Position numbers and translations under genes: made by a program
The notes under the pieces: model-generated
Database searches by the model: none
What the model saw: the letters and a program-made list of their open reading frames with translations, nothing else
Told to the model about the DNA's origin: nothing
In this document: positions 44,075 through 54,025 of the stretch, in pieces
Layout: the number at the start of each line of letters is the position of its first letter
How positions within the stretch are numbered: the first letter of the stretch is position 1
DNA from: an uncultured Granulosicoccaceae bacterium
Lineage (GTDB): Bacteria; Pseudomonadota; Gammaproteobacteria; CALCKW01
Direction: 5' to 3'
DNA length: 64,000 nt
NCBI GenBank assembly: GCA_937965695.1
Contig: CALCKW010000023.1
Location: forward strand, 1 to 64,000

Positions 44075-45415
44075 CTAAACCTCGATATCAAGCCGCAATC
44101 CGCTGTCGTCGCAGACACGCCGTGCCAACACCTGGGCAAATGCGCGATATATAGCGGTTTGCACTGTTACCGGTGCACTGTCGAAGAAACCATCACGCAC
44201 GCGGTAGGCAAACACTTCAGTGATAGCGACAACGCTATCAGGGCTTGGCATATCACTGACAAAGCCCGTCTCACCGACATAGTCACCGTCACCCATGAGT
44301 TGCAAAGATTCACCGCCGGTTGATTCAACGCGTGCTAGGCCGTCGGCGATCAAATATAAAGCACCGGCCACTTCTCCCGCCACGACCAATTTGTCGCCCC
44401 GTTCAAATTTAACCATTTCACTGCCACGCAGCAATTCGGCTAATTCAAACTCGCTGAAATTTTGGAAGAAGCTGTGTTGCGACAAGACATGTAACATCTC
44501 GCCAGGCTTCTTGTGGCCACCGTGTACCAATTCATCGATGACATCACGCAGTGCTGCCGCCATTTCTCGGCCACTTTGAAAACGATTTTCGGGTTTCTTT
44601 TTCAGCGCCTTCACCAGTACCGAGTTTAAGCTCATCGGCAGGTGCGGCATATGGCTATGCAGCTGAGGTGCGGGGCGCCGCAATACGACGTTAAACAATT
44701 CTTTGACTTTACGCGCGTTGAACAGCCGCTTGCCCGTGAGCATTTCAAACATGACGGTGCCGAGCGAGTACAGATCAGTAGGTGGTCCGAGCGAGAGTCC
44801 ACGAATCTGTTCTGGTGACATATAGTTTGGTGTACCCAACGAAGCTTTGCGCCCGGCGTCAGCCACTTGCTCCATAGGAACTGCTATTCCAAAATCCAAC
44901 AGTTTGGCGCGGCCGTCTTCGGTGAGCATGATATTTGACGGTTTGACGTCCCGATGGATAAAGCCTTGGCCGTGCAGATAATCTAAGGTTTCGCAGCATT
45001 GGATCATGATTTCCAGTACTTGCCGCACTGGCAGTAGCGTTTGACCCTTGCCGTGCGCTTTTAAAGTCGTGCCTTCGACCAGCTCGAGCACGAGGTAGTT
45101 GAGCGTCTGGGTGGTACCTACGTTAAATAGGGTAACGATGCCCGGGTGATCGAGGCGTGTGGCGGCAGCTACTTCAGTTAAAAAGGCGCGGTAGTGCGCT
45201 GGTTTGCGCTTAATAGGCTCTTCATCACCCATGCCGAGTTGTTCAGGGGTTAAACGCTCGGAGATTTTGATGGCCACTGCGCGCTGATCGCGTGTATCCC
45301 AAGCACGATAAACGGTGCCGCAGGTCCCCTTACCCAGCACGCCTTCTATCTGATAGTGATCGATTTGGTTAGGACAAGCTAACTCTTTGTCCGATGCTCG
45401 AGCCACAGGTGCCAT
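44075..45415 (-). CDS. Ser/Thr protein kinase with C-terminal cyclic-nucleotide-binding-like domain
   Basis: This 446-aa protein has an N-terminal Hanks kinase: glycine loop LGKGTCGTVYRAW, VAIKI, HRDVKPSNIML, LLDFGIAVP and NYMSPEQIRGL. A C-terminal CAP_ED-type domain covers about residues 325-440 (SFFQNFSEFELAELLRG, GEVAGALYLIADGLARVES). Its phosphate-binding cassette reads YVGETGFVSDMPSPDSVV, keeping the Glu but lacking the Arg that usually contacts cyclic phosphate. Classical cAMP binding is therefore doubtful. It is an isolated gene. Confidence 0.9.
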   Translation of the reverse strand: MAPVARASDKELACPNQIDHYQIEGVLGKGTCGTVYRAWDTRDQRAVAIKISERLTPEQLGMGDEEPIKRKPAHYRAFLTEVAAATRLDHPGIVTLFNVGTTQTLNYLVLELVEGTTLKAHGKGQTLLPVRQVLEIMIQCCETLDYLHGQGFIHRDVKPSNIMLTEDGRAKLLDFGIAVPMEQVADAGRKASLGTPNYMSPEQIRGLSLGPPTDLYSLGTVMFEMLTGKRLFNARKVKELFNVVLRRPAPQLHSHMPHLPMSLNSVLVKALKKKPENRFQSGREMAAALRDVIDELVHGGHKKPGEMLHVLSQHSFFQNFSEFELAELLRGSEMVKFERGDKLVVAGEVAGALYLIADGLARVESTGGESLQLMGDGDYVGETGFVSDMPSPDSVVAITEVFAYRVRDGFFDSAPVTVQTAIYRAFAQVLARRVCDDSGLRLDIEV

Positions 45416-45500
45416 TTGTGTCAGTAAAATCTCTTCTTACAATGCTTCACACTATAGCAAAGCGGGTGAATTCTTCCCGATATACAGCCTTACACGGAAT

Positions 45501-46853
45501 CTAACTTAGGGCTTCCAAGACCTGTACTTGTAACCCTTTCATGTCACCATTGGACATAAATACGAGGCAATCGCCCGATTGTAGCAATGATTCTATTGCA
45601 TTTATCGCATCAATCGTGTGTTCACAGAACTGAACCTTATCACCTAGAGCTTCCGCCAATGCTGCTGCAGCATCCGCTTGTGGTTCTAAGGCAAACACCA
45701 AAACTTGGTCTGCTAAGCGCAACGCTGCAGGCAGAGCTGCCGTGTGTGCACCACCTCGCATACTGTTGGAGCGCAGTTCCACCACAGCGATTAATCGCTT
45801 GGAGGGGTAGCGCTCTGAAAGGCCCGCAAGGGTAGCTTCAATGGCTGTTGGGTGATGTGCGAAGTCATCATACAACACCGCCCCTTTTCGTTCACCGAGA
45901 AAATCTAAACGGCGCTTAACGCCGACAAATTGACGCATCGCCTCTAGGCTGTGTTCGGTTGTCATACCAGCATGTCTAGCCGCTGCAATAGCCGCTACGG
46001 CATTCAGTGCATTGTGCCGCCCGGTCATTTGCCAACCCTGTACCCTGTGATTGTTTTCTCCGAATTCAAAGTCAACGCTGTTCTCTAGCTGTGCCGCGCT
46101 TAGTCGCCAATCCGCAGGACTGTGCTCAGCAAAGCTTTCTGTCTCAGACCAGCAACCCTGATCGATCACCTCACTCAATGCTCGTGCATCGGCATTGACG
46201 AGCACCTTGCCGTTAGCAGGTACACAACGCAGCAAGTGGTGAAACTGGCGCTGTATCGCCGCAAGGTTGTCAAATATATCGGCGTGATCAAACTCTAGGT
46301 TATTGAGAATCAGCGTATTGGGACGGTAGTGCACAAACTTGGAGCGCTTATCAAAAAAAGCCGTGTCGTACTCGTCTGCCTCAACAACAAAAAAGGGAGA
46401 TTCGCCAAGCCTAGCGGAAACCGAAAAATTACCGGGCACACCCCCGATTAAAAAACCCGGTTGCATCCCGGCATGCTCAAGCAACCACGCCAGCATACTC
46501 GACGTTGTGGTTTTGCCGTGGGTGCCGGCCACGGCCAACACCCAACGATCGCGCAAAACCGTTTCACCCAGCCATTGCGCACCTGACGTGTAAGGCAAGC
46601 GAGAATCCAGCAGCGCTTCGACTTCGTCATTACCACGAGACAATGCATTGCCAACGATAACCAAATCAGGGGCTGGTTTGAGGTTGTCAGCGCTGTAGCC
46701 TTGGAGGAGCTCTATACCCAGCTCGGCCAATTGATCGCTCATGGGTGGATAAAAAGCCCGATCCGATCCAGAGACGTGGTGCCCTAGCTCTCGCGCTAGT
46801 CGAGCAACGCCACCCATAAAAGTGCCACAGACACCGATGATATGAATATGCAC
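45501..46853 (-). CDS. mpl: Mpl murein peptide ligase
   Basis: This 450-aa Mur-ligase-family protein has P-loop AGTHGKTTTSSMLAWL, LILNNLEFDHADIFDN and DDFAHHPTAIEATL. The N-terminal HIIGVCGTFMGGVARLA is typical of Mpl rather than MurC. It joins UDP-MurNAc to the recycled tripeptide L-Ala-gamma-D-Glu-mesoDAP, so the cell recycles its wall. It follows a small membrane-protein gene in the same direction after 17 nt. Confidence 0.94.
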   Translation of the reverse strand: MHIHIIGVCGTFMGGVARLARELGHHVSGSDRAFYPPMSDQLAELGIELLQGYSADNLKPAPDLVIVGNALSRGNDEVEALLDSRLPYTSGAQWLGETVLRDRWVLAVAGTHGKTTTSSMLAWLLEHAGMQPGFLIGGVPGNFSVSARLGESPFFVVEADEYDTAFFDKRSKFVHYRPNTLILNNLEFDHADIFDNLAAIQRQFHHLLRCVPANGKVLVNADARALSEVIDQGCWSETESFAEHSPADWRLSAAQLENSVDFEFGENNHRVQGWQMTGRHNALNAVAAIAAARHAGMTTEHSLEAMRQFVGVKRRLDFLGERKGAVLYDDFAHHPTAIEATLAGLSERYPSKRLIAVVELRSNSMRGGAHTAALPAALRLADQVLVFALEPQADAAAALAEALGDKVQFCEHTIDAINAIESLLQSGDCLVFMSNGDMKGLQVQVLEALS

Positions 46854-46870
46854 TGTTGAGCCTCGAACCC

Positions 46871-47380
46871 TTAGCTAAACGCGGGGCTAATGCCAGCGAA
46901 CACCAACCCGCTAAAAAAGAAATAGCCCAGCGAAAGCCCAGCAGCGGCAAAGTTGCTGAACTCACCAGCCAAACGCAACACCCGCGACCAGACCAACAGA
47001 GACCACATCATCAGCGCAATTTGCCCTAACAATACCCACTGCGGCAGATCTTCTGGATTGGCAACAATGGCCAAGATCCAAGGCCAAGCGACCAGCGCCA
47101 TTACCGCCCCCACACCGCACAGTGCAGCAAAGCTTTGCTCGAACCGAGCTAAGTGCTGCTTAGCGGAAAGGCAACCGTATAAAAAGACACCGCTGATAAC
47201 CACTTCTAAAACAGCTAAGACCAAGGCCGAGGGTGCACCGTACAAAGGAGATGTGACCACCGTGTTACAGAGCAGCACCGCCGCTACGGCGACAATCAAC
47301 GTTTGACGGCCAGCAGGCACTTCAGAGGGGCTAGCCCTAAAAAAAGCAATATACACAAACAAAATCAGCAGATTGACCAA
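46871..47380 (-). CDS. Small polytopic membrane protein, function unknown
   Basis: This 169-aa protein has about five hydrophobic segments: the N-terminal VNLLILFVYIAFF, TLIVAVAAVLLC, ALVLAVLEVVISGVFLY, GAVMALVAWPWILAIV and a final SLGYFFFSGLVFAGI. I cannot name its family with confidence. It lies just upstream of mpl and probably shares its promoter. It diverges from pyrC. Confidence 0.6.
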   Translation of the reverse strand: MVNLLILFVYIAFFRASPSEVPAGRQTLIVAVAAVLLCNTVVTSPLYGAPSALVLAVLEVVISGVFLYGCLSAKQHLARFEQSFAALCGVGAVMALVAWPWILAIVANPEDLPQWVLLGQIALMMWSLLVWSRVLRLAGEFSNFAAAGLSLGYFFFSGLVFAGISPAFS

Positions 47381-47535
47381 AGCCTTGTTATCTCATTGCG
47401 GCGTCAGAGCGGCACCAACGTGGCATAATACCAGTGCTAGACAATTGTCGTGTGCCGCGAATTGAGTCCCAGTAGGCAAAGTCACGCGAACCGACAATAT
47501 TCATTCTTTTATTTTTACGCGATCACCCTGAATTT

Positions 47536-48585
47536 ATGCCCACCATGCAACAACTGACTATTACTCGTCCCGACGATTGGCACTTACACCTGCGTGACGG
47601 TGCTGGAATGCCTCACGTGCTGGCACACACCGCCGAGCACTTTGGCCGCGCCATCATTATGCCCAATCTCACGCCGCCAGTAACCACCCTGGAGGCAGCT
47701 CTCGCCTATCGCCAACGCATCTTGAGCGCACTGCCTGAAGGCAATCAGTTTCAGCCATTGATGACGCTCTACCTGACCGAAAGCATGGCACCGGATGAGA
47801 TAGACAGGGCAGTCGATAGCGGCGCTATATTTGCCGCCAAACTGTACCCGGCAGGCGCGACAACTAATTCCGCAGCAGGCGTAAAAGACATCAAGTCGAT
47901 CTACCCTGTACTGGAACGCATGCAGGCGAAGGGATTGGTGTTGTGCGTGCATGGCGAGGTGGTTGATGCTGACATAGACATCTTCGATCGTGAGCCTGTG
48001 TTTGTTGAACGAACGCTGAGCACACTGGTGAGAGATTTTCCGGGACTGCGCATCGTTGCCGAGCACATCACCACTCTGGAAGCAGCGCAATTTGTAGAGG
48101 CGGGACCAGCCACGCTGGCCGCGACCATCACGCCACAACATTTGCTTTATAACCGCAACCAACTGCTGGTCGGCGGTGTGAAACCACATTTTTATTGCCT
48201 GCCAATTCTCAAGCGCGAGAGCCACCGCCAAGAGCTGTTGCGAGTCGCCACGAGCGGCAGCAACAAATTCTTTTTGGGCACTGACTCTGCACCGCACCCC
48301 CAACACCTCAAAGAAAACGCGTGTGGTTGTGCGGGCTGTTATTCAGCACACGCCGCGCTGGAGCTCTACGCAGAGGCGTTTGACGCCGTTGGCGCGCTAG
48401 ACAAACTAGAGGCTTTCGCGAGCCATAACGGACCTGATTTTTATCAATTACCGCGCAACAGCGACACAGTCACCCTGATGCGCGGTGAAACTGCCGTGCC
48501 TGAAACCTACCCTTTTGGCGAACATGTCGTCACACCACTACGCGCCGGCGAAACCGTTGCCTGGCGCTACGGAGACGCCAACTGA
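47536..48585 (+). CDS. pyrC: Dihydroorotase, class II (PyrC)
   Basis: This 349-aa protein shows the zinc motif DWHLHLRDG, the carboxylated Lys in [17 protein letters not shown], and downstream [15 protein letters not shown] and [11 protein letters not shown]. These define homodimeric PyrC. It closes the dihydroorotate ring in pyrimidine synthesis. Its TGA overlaps the rnt ATG by one base. Confidence 0.96.
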   Translation: MPTMQQLTITRPDDWHLHLRDGAGMPHVLAHTAEHFGRAIIMPNLTPPVTTLEAALAYRQRILSALPEGNQFQPLMTLYLTESMAPDEIDRAVDSGAIFAAKLYPAGATTNSAAGVKDIKSIYPVLERMQAKGLVLCVHGEVVDADIDIFDREPVFVERTLSTLVRDFPGLRIVAEHITTLEAAQFVEAGPATLAATITPQHLLYNRNQLLVGGVKPHFYCLPILKRESHRQELLRVATSGSNKFFLGTDSAPHPQHLKENACGCAGCYSAHAALELYAEAFDAVGALDKLEAFASHNGPDFYQLPRNSDTVTLMRGETAVPETYPFGEHVVTPLRAGETVAWRYGDAN

Positions 48586-49229
48586 TGGCCACAACCACCC
48601 CTTACACCCCTGGCGGTCCTATTGACCTGAGTACACGTTTTCGTGGCTTTCTACCCGTGGTTGTCGATGTAGAAACAGGTGGCTTCAACAGCGGCACTGA
48701 CGCCCTGCTGGAAATCGCAGCAGTCACTATCGGATTGGATGAAAACGGTCGGTTTGAACCCCAAGAAGCTGTATCGACGCATGTCATCCCTTTTGAGGGA
48801 GCCAACATGGACCCAAGCTCACTGGCCGTTAACGGGATCGACCCCTACCACCCATTGCGTGCCGCGCGCAAAGAACAAGACGCGCTGGGCTATATTTTTA
48901 AGCCCGTGCGCGAGGCGGTAAAAAAGGCGAACTGCACGCGCGCAATCTTAGTCGGGCACAACGCGGCTTTTGATCAGGGATTTTTAAATGCGGCCATTAG
49001 TCGTACCGGTATCAAGCGCAACCCTTTTCACCCCTTCAGCAATTTCGACACCGTGAGTTTTGCAGGTTTGGCACTGGGTCAAACGGTATTGGCAAAAGCG
49101 GTAAGAGCGGCGGGTATCAGCTGGGACGACTCAGAAGCACACTCAGCACTTTACGACACCCAGAAGACTGCGGAGTTGTTTTGTTATGTGCTAAATCAGT
49201 GGGAGTCAACGCAAGCAAAGGTGGAGTGA
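48585..49229 (+). CDS. rnt: Ribonuclease T
   Basis: This 214-aa DEDDh exonuclease has the catalytic residues in [31 protein letters not shown] and [15 protein letters not shown]. RNase T trims the CCA ends of tRNA and matures small RNAs. It is coupled to pyrC. A long GC-rich hairpin follows its stop (49259-49287), without a clear T run. Confidence 0.95.
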   Translation: MATTTPYTPGGPIDLSTRFRGFLPVVVDVETGGFNSGTDALLEIAAVTIGLDENGRFEPQEAVSTHVIPFEGANMDPSSLAVNGIDPYHPLRAARKEQDALGYIFKPVREAVKKANCTRAILVGHNAAFDQGFLNAAISRTGIKRNPFHPFSNFDTVSFAGLALGQTVLAKAVRAAGISWDDSEAHSALYDTQKTAELFCYVLNQWESTQAKVE

Positions 49230-49258
49230 TTTTGCAATGCGCAAATCATTCAATGCAA

Positions 49259-49287
49259 AGCGGGCGCAACGGAGTTGCTTGCCCGCT
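49259..49287. terminator. Hairpin after rnt
   Basis: AGCGGGC-GCAAC (49259-49270) pairs with GTTGC-tt-GCCCGCT (49274-49287) over 12 bp around a GGA loop. No T tract follows, so it may stabilise the mRNA end rather than terminate on its own. Confidence 0.5.
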
Positions 49288-49401
49288 CTCGGTGCACATT
49301 ACACCCTACTTCCTGTGCCTCAGATGTAGGGTGCCTTTGAAGAACAACTGGATTGGTGTTTTTGTGTAACGCGCATGCCTCAAAACATTAAAGGCTGCGT
49401 A

Positions 49402-50034
49402 TCAACTCAGCCATAGCCAAAACCCCACACCTATCATCAATGTGCCTGCAATACGATTCATCAGCTCCACATTGCTGCACTCACCCAATAGATGCGCGAG
49501 CGATCGCCCACCCAGTGCGTAAATCATCAAACCAGTAAACTCGAGCATCACAACCAAAGCGGTCAAAGAAAACACTTGCGGCATCAGTGGTAGCGTCGGC
49601 GACAGAAACGGTGGCAACAGCACAACCATAAAAGCCCACCCTTTGGGGTTAGCTACAGCAGTCACAAAACCCTGAAGCGCCAGCGAGAGTCTCGTCACTG
49701 ACGCCTGCGAACCTTCTTGCTCTTGCACAGCCATGCGACCCCGAGAGCGCCACATTTGAACCCCTAAATAGATCAGGTAAGAGCCTCCCAGTATCTTGAA
49801 AGCACTAAACAAAGACGGGTACTTCAGCAGCGCAGCGGCTACCCCCACCATAGACAAAGTGGCTACTAGGCCCACTCCCAGCAATTCGCCAAACATCATC
49901 CACATGGCACGGCGCACGCCAATAGTCATCCCCAATGTCATAGACAGCGTCATGCACATGCCCGGTGTAATGGCAACGAAGAAGAACGTCGGAATAAAAA
50001 CGGCCAATATGGCTGTATTGAACAAAGAATCCAA
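49402..50034 (-). CDS. LysE/RhtB-family amino-acid exporter
   Basis: This 210-aa membrane protein begins ILAVFIPTFFFVAITPGMCM, the typical opening of LysE/RhtB carriers, and has NPKGWAFMVVLLPPFL in the middle. It should export an amino acid or related metabolite. It is not clearly tied to a neighbour and lies just downstream of the flavoenzyme gene on the same strand. Confidence 0.88.
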   Translation of the reverse strand: MDSLFNTAILAVFIPTFFFVAITPGMCMTLSMTLGMTIGVRRAMWMMFGELLGVGLVATLSMVGVAAALLKYPSLFSAFKILGGSYLIYLGVQMWRSRGRMAVQEQEGSQASVTRLSLALQGFVTAVANPKGWAFMVVLLPPFLSPTLPLMPQVFSLTALVVMLEFTGLMIYALGGRSLAHLLGECSNVELMNRIAGTLMIGVGFWLWLS

Positions 50035-50167
50035 GAATAAAAAAACCTAAATAAAGGGACCAAAAAGCTCACTGCAATTTGGGTTGCAAAGCATATACCG
50101 TCAGCGATAGGTGTACCACCAAAGAAGAAGCAGATTCGATGTTTCTTTGCACAAGCATCACAACCCA

Positions 50168-52213
50168 CTAAATATCTTTCATTAATCGCAAAGCATCGTA
50201 TATTGCTGCGTGAGTATTGCGCGCTGATACAGCGTCGCCTATGCGGAACAGCTGGAACGTGCCCGCTTCATTTCGCTCGATTGTCTGTGCAGTGCCAGCA
50301 ATCAATGCATCGTGATCCATCGCACCGCCATTCCTCGACAATGGTTTGAGTTCAAAATAGAGATCATCCAGTGGCAGTGTGCCGTAGTTGACCACCACCT
50401 GATCATATTCGGCATCAAAGCTGTGATCGCTATAATCGGTGCCTATAGTCGCCGTGACCTTATTGCCTGATCGCTGCACGTCCAGCAATCGCCTCGTCAC
50501 CGTGAACGTGACATCCATCTCCTGCAGTGACCGCATATAAGGCACCAAATTCATTGCCATGATGTCTGGGGCAAATACGCGATCAGGTGTCATCACTTCA
50601 ACGACAGCACCACTCGCAGCCGCAACCTCAGCGGCTTGCAAACCCGGATGGTCACCTGCCTCATCGTAAATAAGCACGTGCGATGCGGGCTTAACGTCTC
50701 CCGAGAGAATATCCCAGCTGGAGACGACATTAGCCTGATCTGTGCCGGTCTCAAACAATTCTGTGTTGGGCATTCCACCAGTGGCAATAATGACGACATC
50801 TGGCTCGAGTGCCAATACATCGTGAAGTTCAGCCCAAGAGTTAAAATTAAACCTCACACCTTTAGCAGTGCATTGAGCCATTCGCCAATCGACAATGGAT
50901 ATCATTTCACGACGGCGTGCCGTCCTTGCAGTTAACCGGATCTGACCACCTGGATCAGCAGCCGCTTCAAACACATCGACTGAATGGCCGCGTTCTGAGG
51001 CGACACGGGCTGCCTCTAGGCCAGCAGGCCCAGTGCCAACAATCACTATTTTCTTTTTTTCAGAGGCAGGCGGGATATCATGCGGCATGCTCAGCTCTCT
51101 GCCGGTGGCTGCGTTATGAATACACAGAGCTTCACCCGCCTGGTAAATACGGTCTAGACAATAGGTGGCTCCCACACAAGGTCGAATATCATCTTCTCGC
51201 CCTTCAACGATTTTGCGCACAATATGCGGGTCGGCGATGTGGGCACGGGTCATTCCTACCATGTCGAGCAGACCCGAGGTTATGGCATGACGCGCTGTCG
51301 CAACGTCCGGGATTTTTGCGGCATGAAAAGTCGGCAATCCGGTGACTCTTTTAACCTCTCCTGCAAAATCCAAGTGCGGGGCGCTAGGCATACCTTGTAC
51401 GGGAATCACATCGGTCATCGCGGGGTCAGTATGGATGCGGCCGCGAATTACATTGAGAAAGTCGACTTGCCCGCACTCAGCAAGGCGCTTAGAAATTTCT
51501 AAACCTTCGGCCGCGGTTAAACCACCTTTTTGCGCTTCATCGGCGGTGTAACGCAGCCCAACAATAAACTCTGCCCCTACTCGTTTACGGATAGCATCGA
51601 GCACATCCAGAGGGAAACGCATGCGGTTCTCGAGCGTGTCTGCACCATAAGGCCCACTAAGGTCATTGCTCAGCGGCGACCAAAACTGGTCCAACAGGTG
51701 ACCGTAAACCTGCAGCTCTATGCCGTCCATACCGCCCGCTTGCATACGCTCCGCCGCATCGGCAAAGTCGGCGATTATACGTTCGATATCCCAGTCTTCT
51801 ATCAGTTTGGGGAATGCACGGTGGGCTGGTTCGCGGTGTTTTGACGAGGAGACCGAAGGCAACCAATTTCCTTTGTTCCATCCCGTGCGGCGACCAAGAT
51901 GCGTCAACTGAATCATCGCGGCACAACCGTGCTCATGAAGGCCATCCGAGAGTCTTTGTATCCAAGGCACTACGTCATCACGATAAGCCAGTATATTGTT
52001 AAAAACGGGTGGGCTGTCCTTGCTCACAGCCGCCGAACCCGCAGTCATTGCAAGTGCTACCCCAGCCTTGGCACGCTCTGCATGGTATGCAATGTAGCGT
52101 TCTTTCGGCATGCCGTCTTCGGGATAAGCTGGCTCGTGACTGGTGGTCATGATGCGGTTTTTAAGCGTCAAGTGCTTGAGTTGAAAAGACTGCAAGAGTG
52201 GATCAGAAGACAT
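50168..52213 (-). CDS. OYE-family N-methyl-amino-acid demethylase-like flavoenzyme
   Basis: This 681-aa protein has an N-terminal old-yellow-enzyme barrel (residues 1-340; MIQLTHLGRRTGWNKGNWLP, GIELQVYGHLLDQFWSP). A Cys-rich linker RPCVGATYCLDRIYQ then ALCIHNA follows, then a pyridine-nucleotide/FAD domain (VIVGTGPAGLEAARVASERGH). The linker lacks one of the four Cys of trimethylamine dehydrogenase and FadH: the second Cys is Ala and spacing is one shorter. This resembles the dimethylglycine/N-methylproline demethylase (DgcA, StcD-type) subgroup as I know it. The substrate is not proven. The gene diverges from the TetR gene. Confidence 0.85.
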   Translation of the reverse strand: MSSDPLLQSFQLKHLTLKNRIMTTSHEPAYPEDGMPKERYIAYHAERAKAGVALAMTAGSAAVSKDSPPVFNNILAYRDDVVPWIQRLSDGLHEHGCAAMIQLTHLGRRTGWNKGNWLPSVSSSKHREPAHRAFPKLIEDWDIERIIADFADAAERMQAGGMDGIELQVYGHLLDQFWSPLSNDLSGPYGADTLENRMRFPLDVLDAIRKRVGAEFIVGLRYTADEAQKGGLTAAEGLEISKRLAECGQVDFLNVIRGRIHTDPAMTDVIPVQGMPSAPHLDFAGEVKRVTGLPTFHAAKIPDVATARHAITSGLLDMVGMTRAHIADPHIVRKIVEGREDDIRPCVGATYCLDRIYQAGEALCIHNAATGRELSMPHDIPPASEKKKIVIVGTGPAGLEAARVASERGHSVDVFEAAADPGGQIRLTARTARRREMISIVDWRMAQCTAKGVRFNFNSWAELHDVLALEPDVVIIATGGMPNTELFETGTDQANVVSSWDILSGDVKPASHVLIYDEAGDHPGLQAAEVAAASGAVVEVMTPDRVFAPDIMAMNLVPYMRSLQEMDVTFTVTRRLLDVQRSGNKVTATIGTDYSDHSFDAEYDQVVVNYGTLPLDDLYFELKPLSRNGGAMDHDALIAGTAQTIERNEAGTFQLFRIGDAVSARNTHAAIYDALRLMKDI

Positions 52214-52284
52214 AACACCGTCTCAATGAGTGGAAAAGCCATAAGAGGCTCTTCCGTTTTACAGATGGCATCTACTTTGACGCG

Positions 52285-52304
52285 ACTTGACACAGGTGTC
52301 AAGT
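52285..52304. promoter_or_regulatory. Palindromic TetR operator
   Basis: ACTTGACAC (52285-52293) and GTGTCAAGT (52296-52304) are perfect inverted repeats with a 2-bp centre. The site sits between the flavoenzyme and TetR genes and ends 17 bp before the preferred TetR start, so it fits control of both. Confidence 0.8.
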
Positions 52305-52321
52305 AAATGGAATATCACTCT

Positions 52322-52960
52322 ATGAAAATGCAAACAGAACACGAGCAATCAGCGGATCTATGGCTTAACACCGCATACGAAGTGCTCCTCGAGGGCGGCG
52401 TTGATGCGGTAAAGATTATGGAATTGGCCAAGCGCAGCGGCCTGACACGTACTGGTTTTTACTGGCATTTCAAAGACCTCAACGCCCTGCATCAAGCGCT
52501 AATCACCCGTTGGAGGCATACCAACACGAAGAACCTTGTCAAACGAGCTGGAGCTCCAGCAAACAACATCACTGAAGCGATGCTGCAAGTTTTTGATTGC
52601 TGGTTCGATCAGAGGCTCTTTGATGCTGCCCTGGATTTAGCGATTCGCAACTGGGCAAGAAAGGATGCCGCACTCAAAAAAACTTTGGCGAGTGCAGACA
52701 AAAAACGCTGCAACGCCATCAAGACAATGTTCCTGCATCACGGTTACAACGAACAACAAGCAGAAGTGCGCAGCATGACGGTTGTCTATACGCAGATTGG
52801 GTATTTTTCTATGGCGCAAACGGACAGCTTCGAGAAACGCATTGCACGTGTTCCACAGTATGTGGAGGTGTTTACTGGACAAATGCCGAGCAAACTAGAA
52901 CTCGAACAGTTCCACCTAAGACACACCAGACATCGGCCGCCTCAACAGCCCAATACGTGA
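52322..52960 (+). CDS. TetR-family regulator
   Basis: This is a 212-aa protein from ATG 52322 (MKMQTEHEQSADLWL). An ATG at 52307 lies only 2 bp after the operator and has no ribosome site, whereas GGAA precedes 52322. The helix-turn-helix is IMELAKRSGLTRTGFYWHFKD. It diverges from the flavoenzyme gene, its likely target, and overlaps the convergent ATPase gene by 19 nt. Confidence 0.87.
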   Translation: MKMQTEHEQSADLWLNTAYEVLLEGGVDAVKIMELAKRSGLTRTGFYWHFKDLNALHQALITRWRHTNTKNLVKRAGAPANNITEAMLQVFDCWFDQRLFDAALDLAIRNWARKDAALKKTLASADKKRCNAIKTMFLHHGYNEQQAEVRSMTVVYTQIGYFSMAQTDSFEKRIARVPQYVEVFTGQMPSKLELEQFHLRHTRHRPPQQPNT

Positions 52961-54024
52961 GCGCTGCACTCTGACCAACTCAACCAAATAGGCTTGGCTA
53001 AGTCCAACTCCAATTTCGACAACTCGCGCTCTTGCATTTGCACTTTGAATTCATGCCCACTCGCATTTTCTAGAAACAATGTCACCATAGAACCCACAAA
53101 TTCTTCTGAGATCAGTTGGCATGCAACGGTGTTTTTTGAGTCAGGTTCGCCGGCGCTCAAATGCACAAGGTCCGCCGAGATGACAAAGCTGGCACTATCC
53201 CTTTCGGTCAGCTGTCCGGCTTTAACCTCAACAAAAAAGTCTCCTGAAGGTGTGTTCAACTTCGCTCGGTTATGCTCTACGCTTTCAACGGTGCCGCTGA
53301 GGATGTTATTTCTGCCTACAAACTCAGCGACAAACTGATTCGCAGGTTCGCGATAGATATCTCTGGGAGAACCGATCTGTGCGATCTCACCCTTGCTCAT
53401 AATGACAACTCGATCAGCCATAGCGAAAGCCTCTGACTGCGAGTGCGTCACATAGACAAAAGTGATACCCAGCTCTTTTTGCAACTGCGTGAGCACGGAC
53501 TGCATACGGATCACTAAGTGAGCATCTAACGCTGACAACGGCTCGTCGAGGAGCAGCATTTTTGGCTCCATGACCAATGAACGCGCCAGCGCAACTCGTT
53601 GCTTTTGCCCACCAGAGAGCGTACTTATGTCGCGGTCTTGAAATTCCAAGATGCCTAGTTTATCCAGCCAATTCAAAGCGCGTTTTTTCCGCTCGGCTTT
53701 CTCTACACCGCGCATTTTCAGACCAAACTCAACGTTTTCACGGGCCGTCAAAAAGGGAAAAAGTGCCAGAGATTGCCAGACCAACGGCGTATCACGCTCA
53801 TGCGGTTTAACGTCATTCATCACCTGGTCGTTAATGAGGATTTCACCAGACGAAGGTGCGTCAAGCCCGGCAAGCATTCGAAGTGTGGTGGTTTTCCCGC
53901 AACCAGAAGGACCCATAATGGCGATGAATTCACCTTCTTTGATGTCAAAGTTCATCTCTTCAACGGCCACAAAGTTTCCGAAGGATTTATGAATCTTATC
54001 AAATACGACTAGGTTTTTTGTCAT
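52942..54024 (-). CDS. PotA-like ABC transporter ATPase
   Basis: This is a 360-aa protein from ATG 54024 (MTKNLVVFDKIHKSFGNF); an upstream frame to 54081 lies within the permease gene. Walker A is GPSGCGKTTTLRMLAGLD, the signature LSGGQKQRVALARSL and Walker B MLLLDEPLSALD. A TOBE-type C-terminal part follows (NRAKLNTPSGDFFVEV). It energises the two PotBC-like permeases for uptake of a polyamine or similar cation, fed by the Tat-exported binding protein. Confidence 0.92.
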   Translation of the reverse strand: MTKNLVVFDKIHKSFGNFVAVEEMNFDIKEGEFIAIMGPSGCGKTTTLRMLAGLDAPSSGEILINDQVMNDVKPHERDTPLVWQSLALFPFLTARENVEFGLKMRGVEKAERKKRALNWLDKLGILEFQDRDISTLSGGQKQRVALARSLVMEPKMLLLDEPLSALDAHLVIRMQSVLTQLQKELGITFVYVTHSQSEAFAMADRVVIMSKGEIAQIGSPRDIYREPANQFVAEFVGRNNILSGTVESVEHNRAKLNTPSGDFFVEVKAGQLTERDSASFVISADLVHLSAGEPDSKNTVACQLISEEFVGSMVTLFLENASGHEFKVQMQERELSKLELDLAKPIWLSWSECSAHVLGC

Positions 54025-54025
54025 G

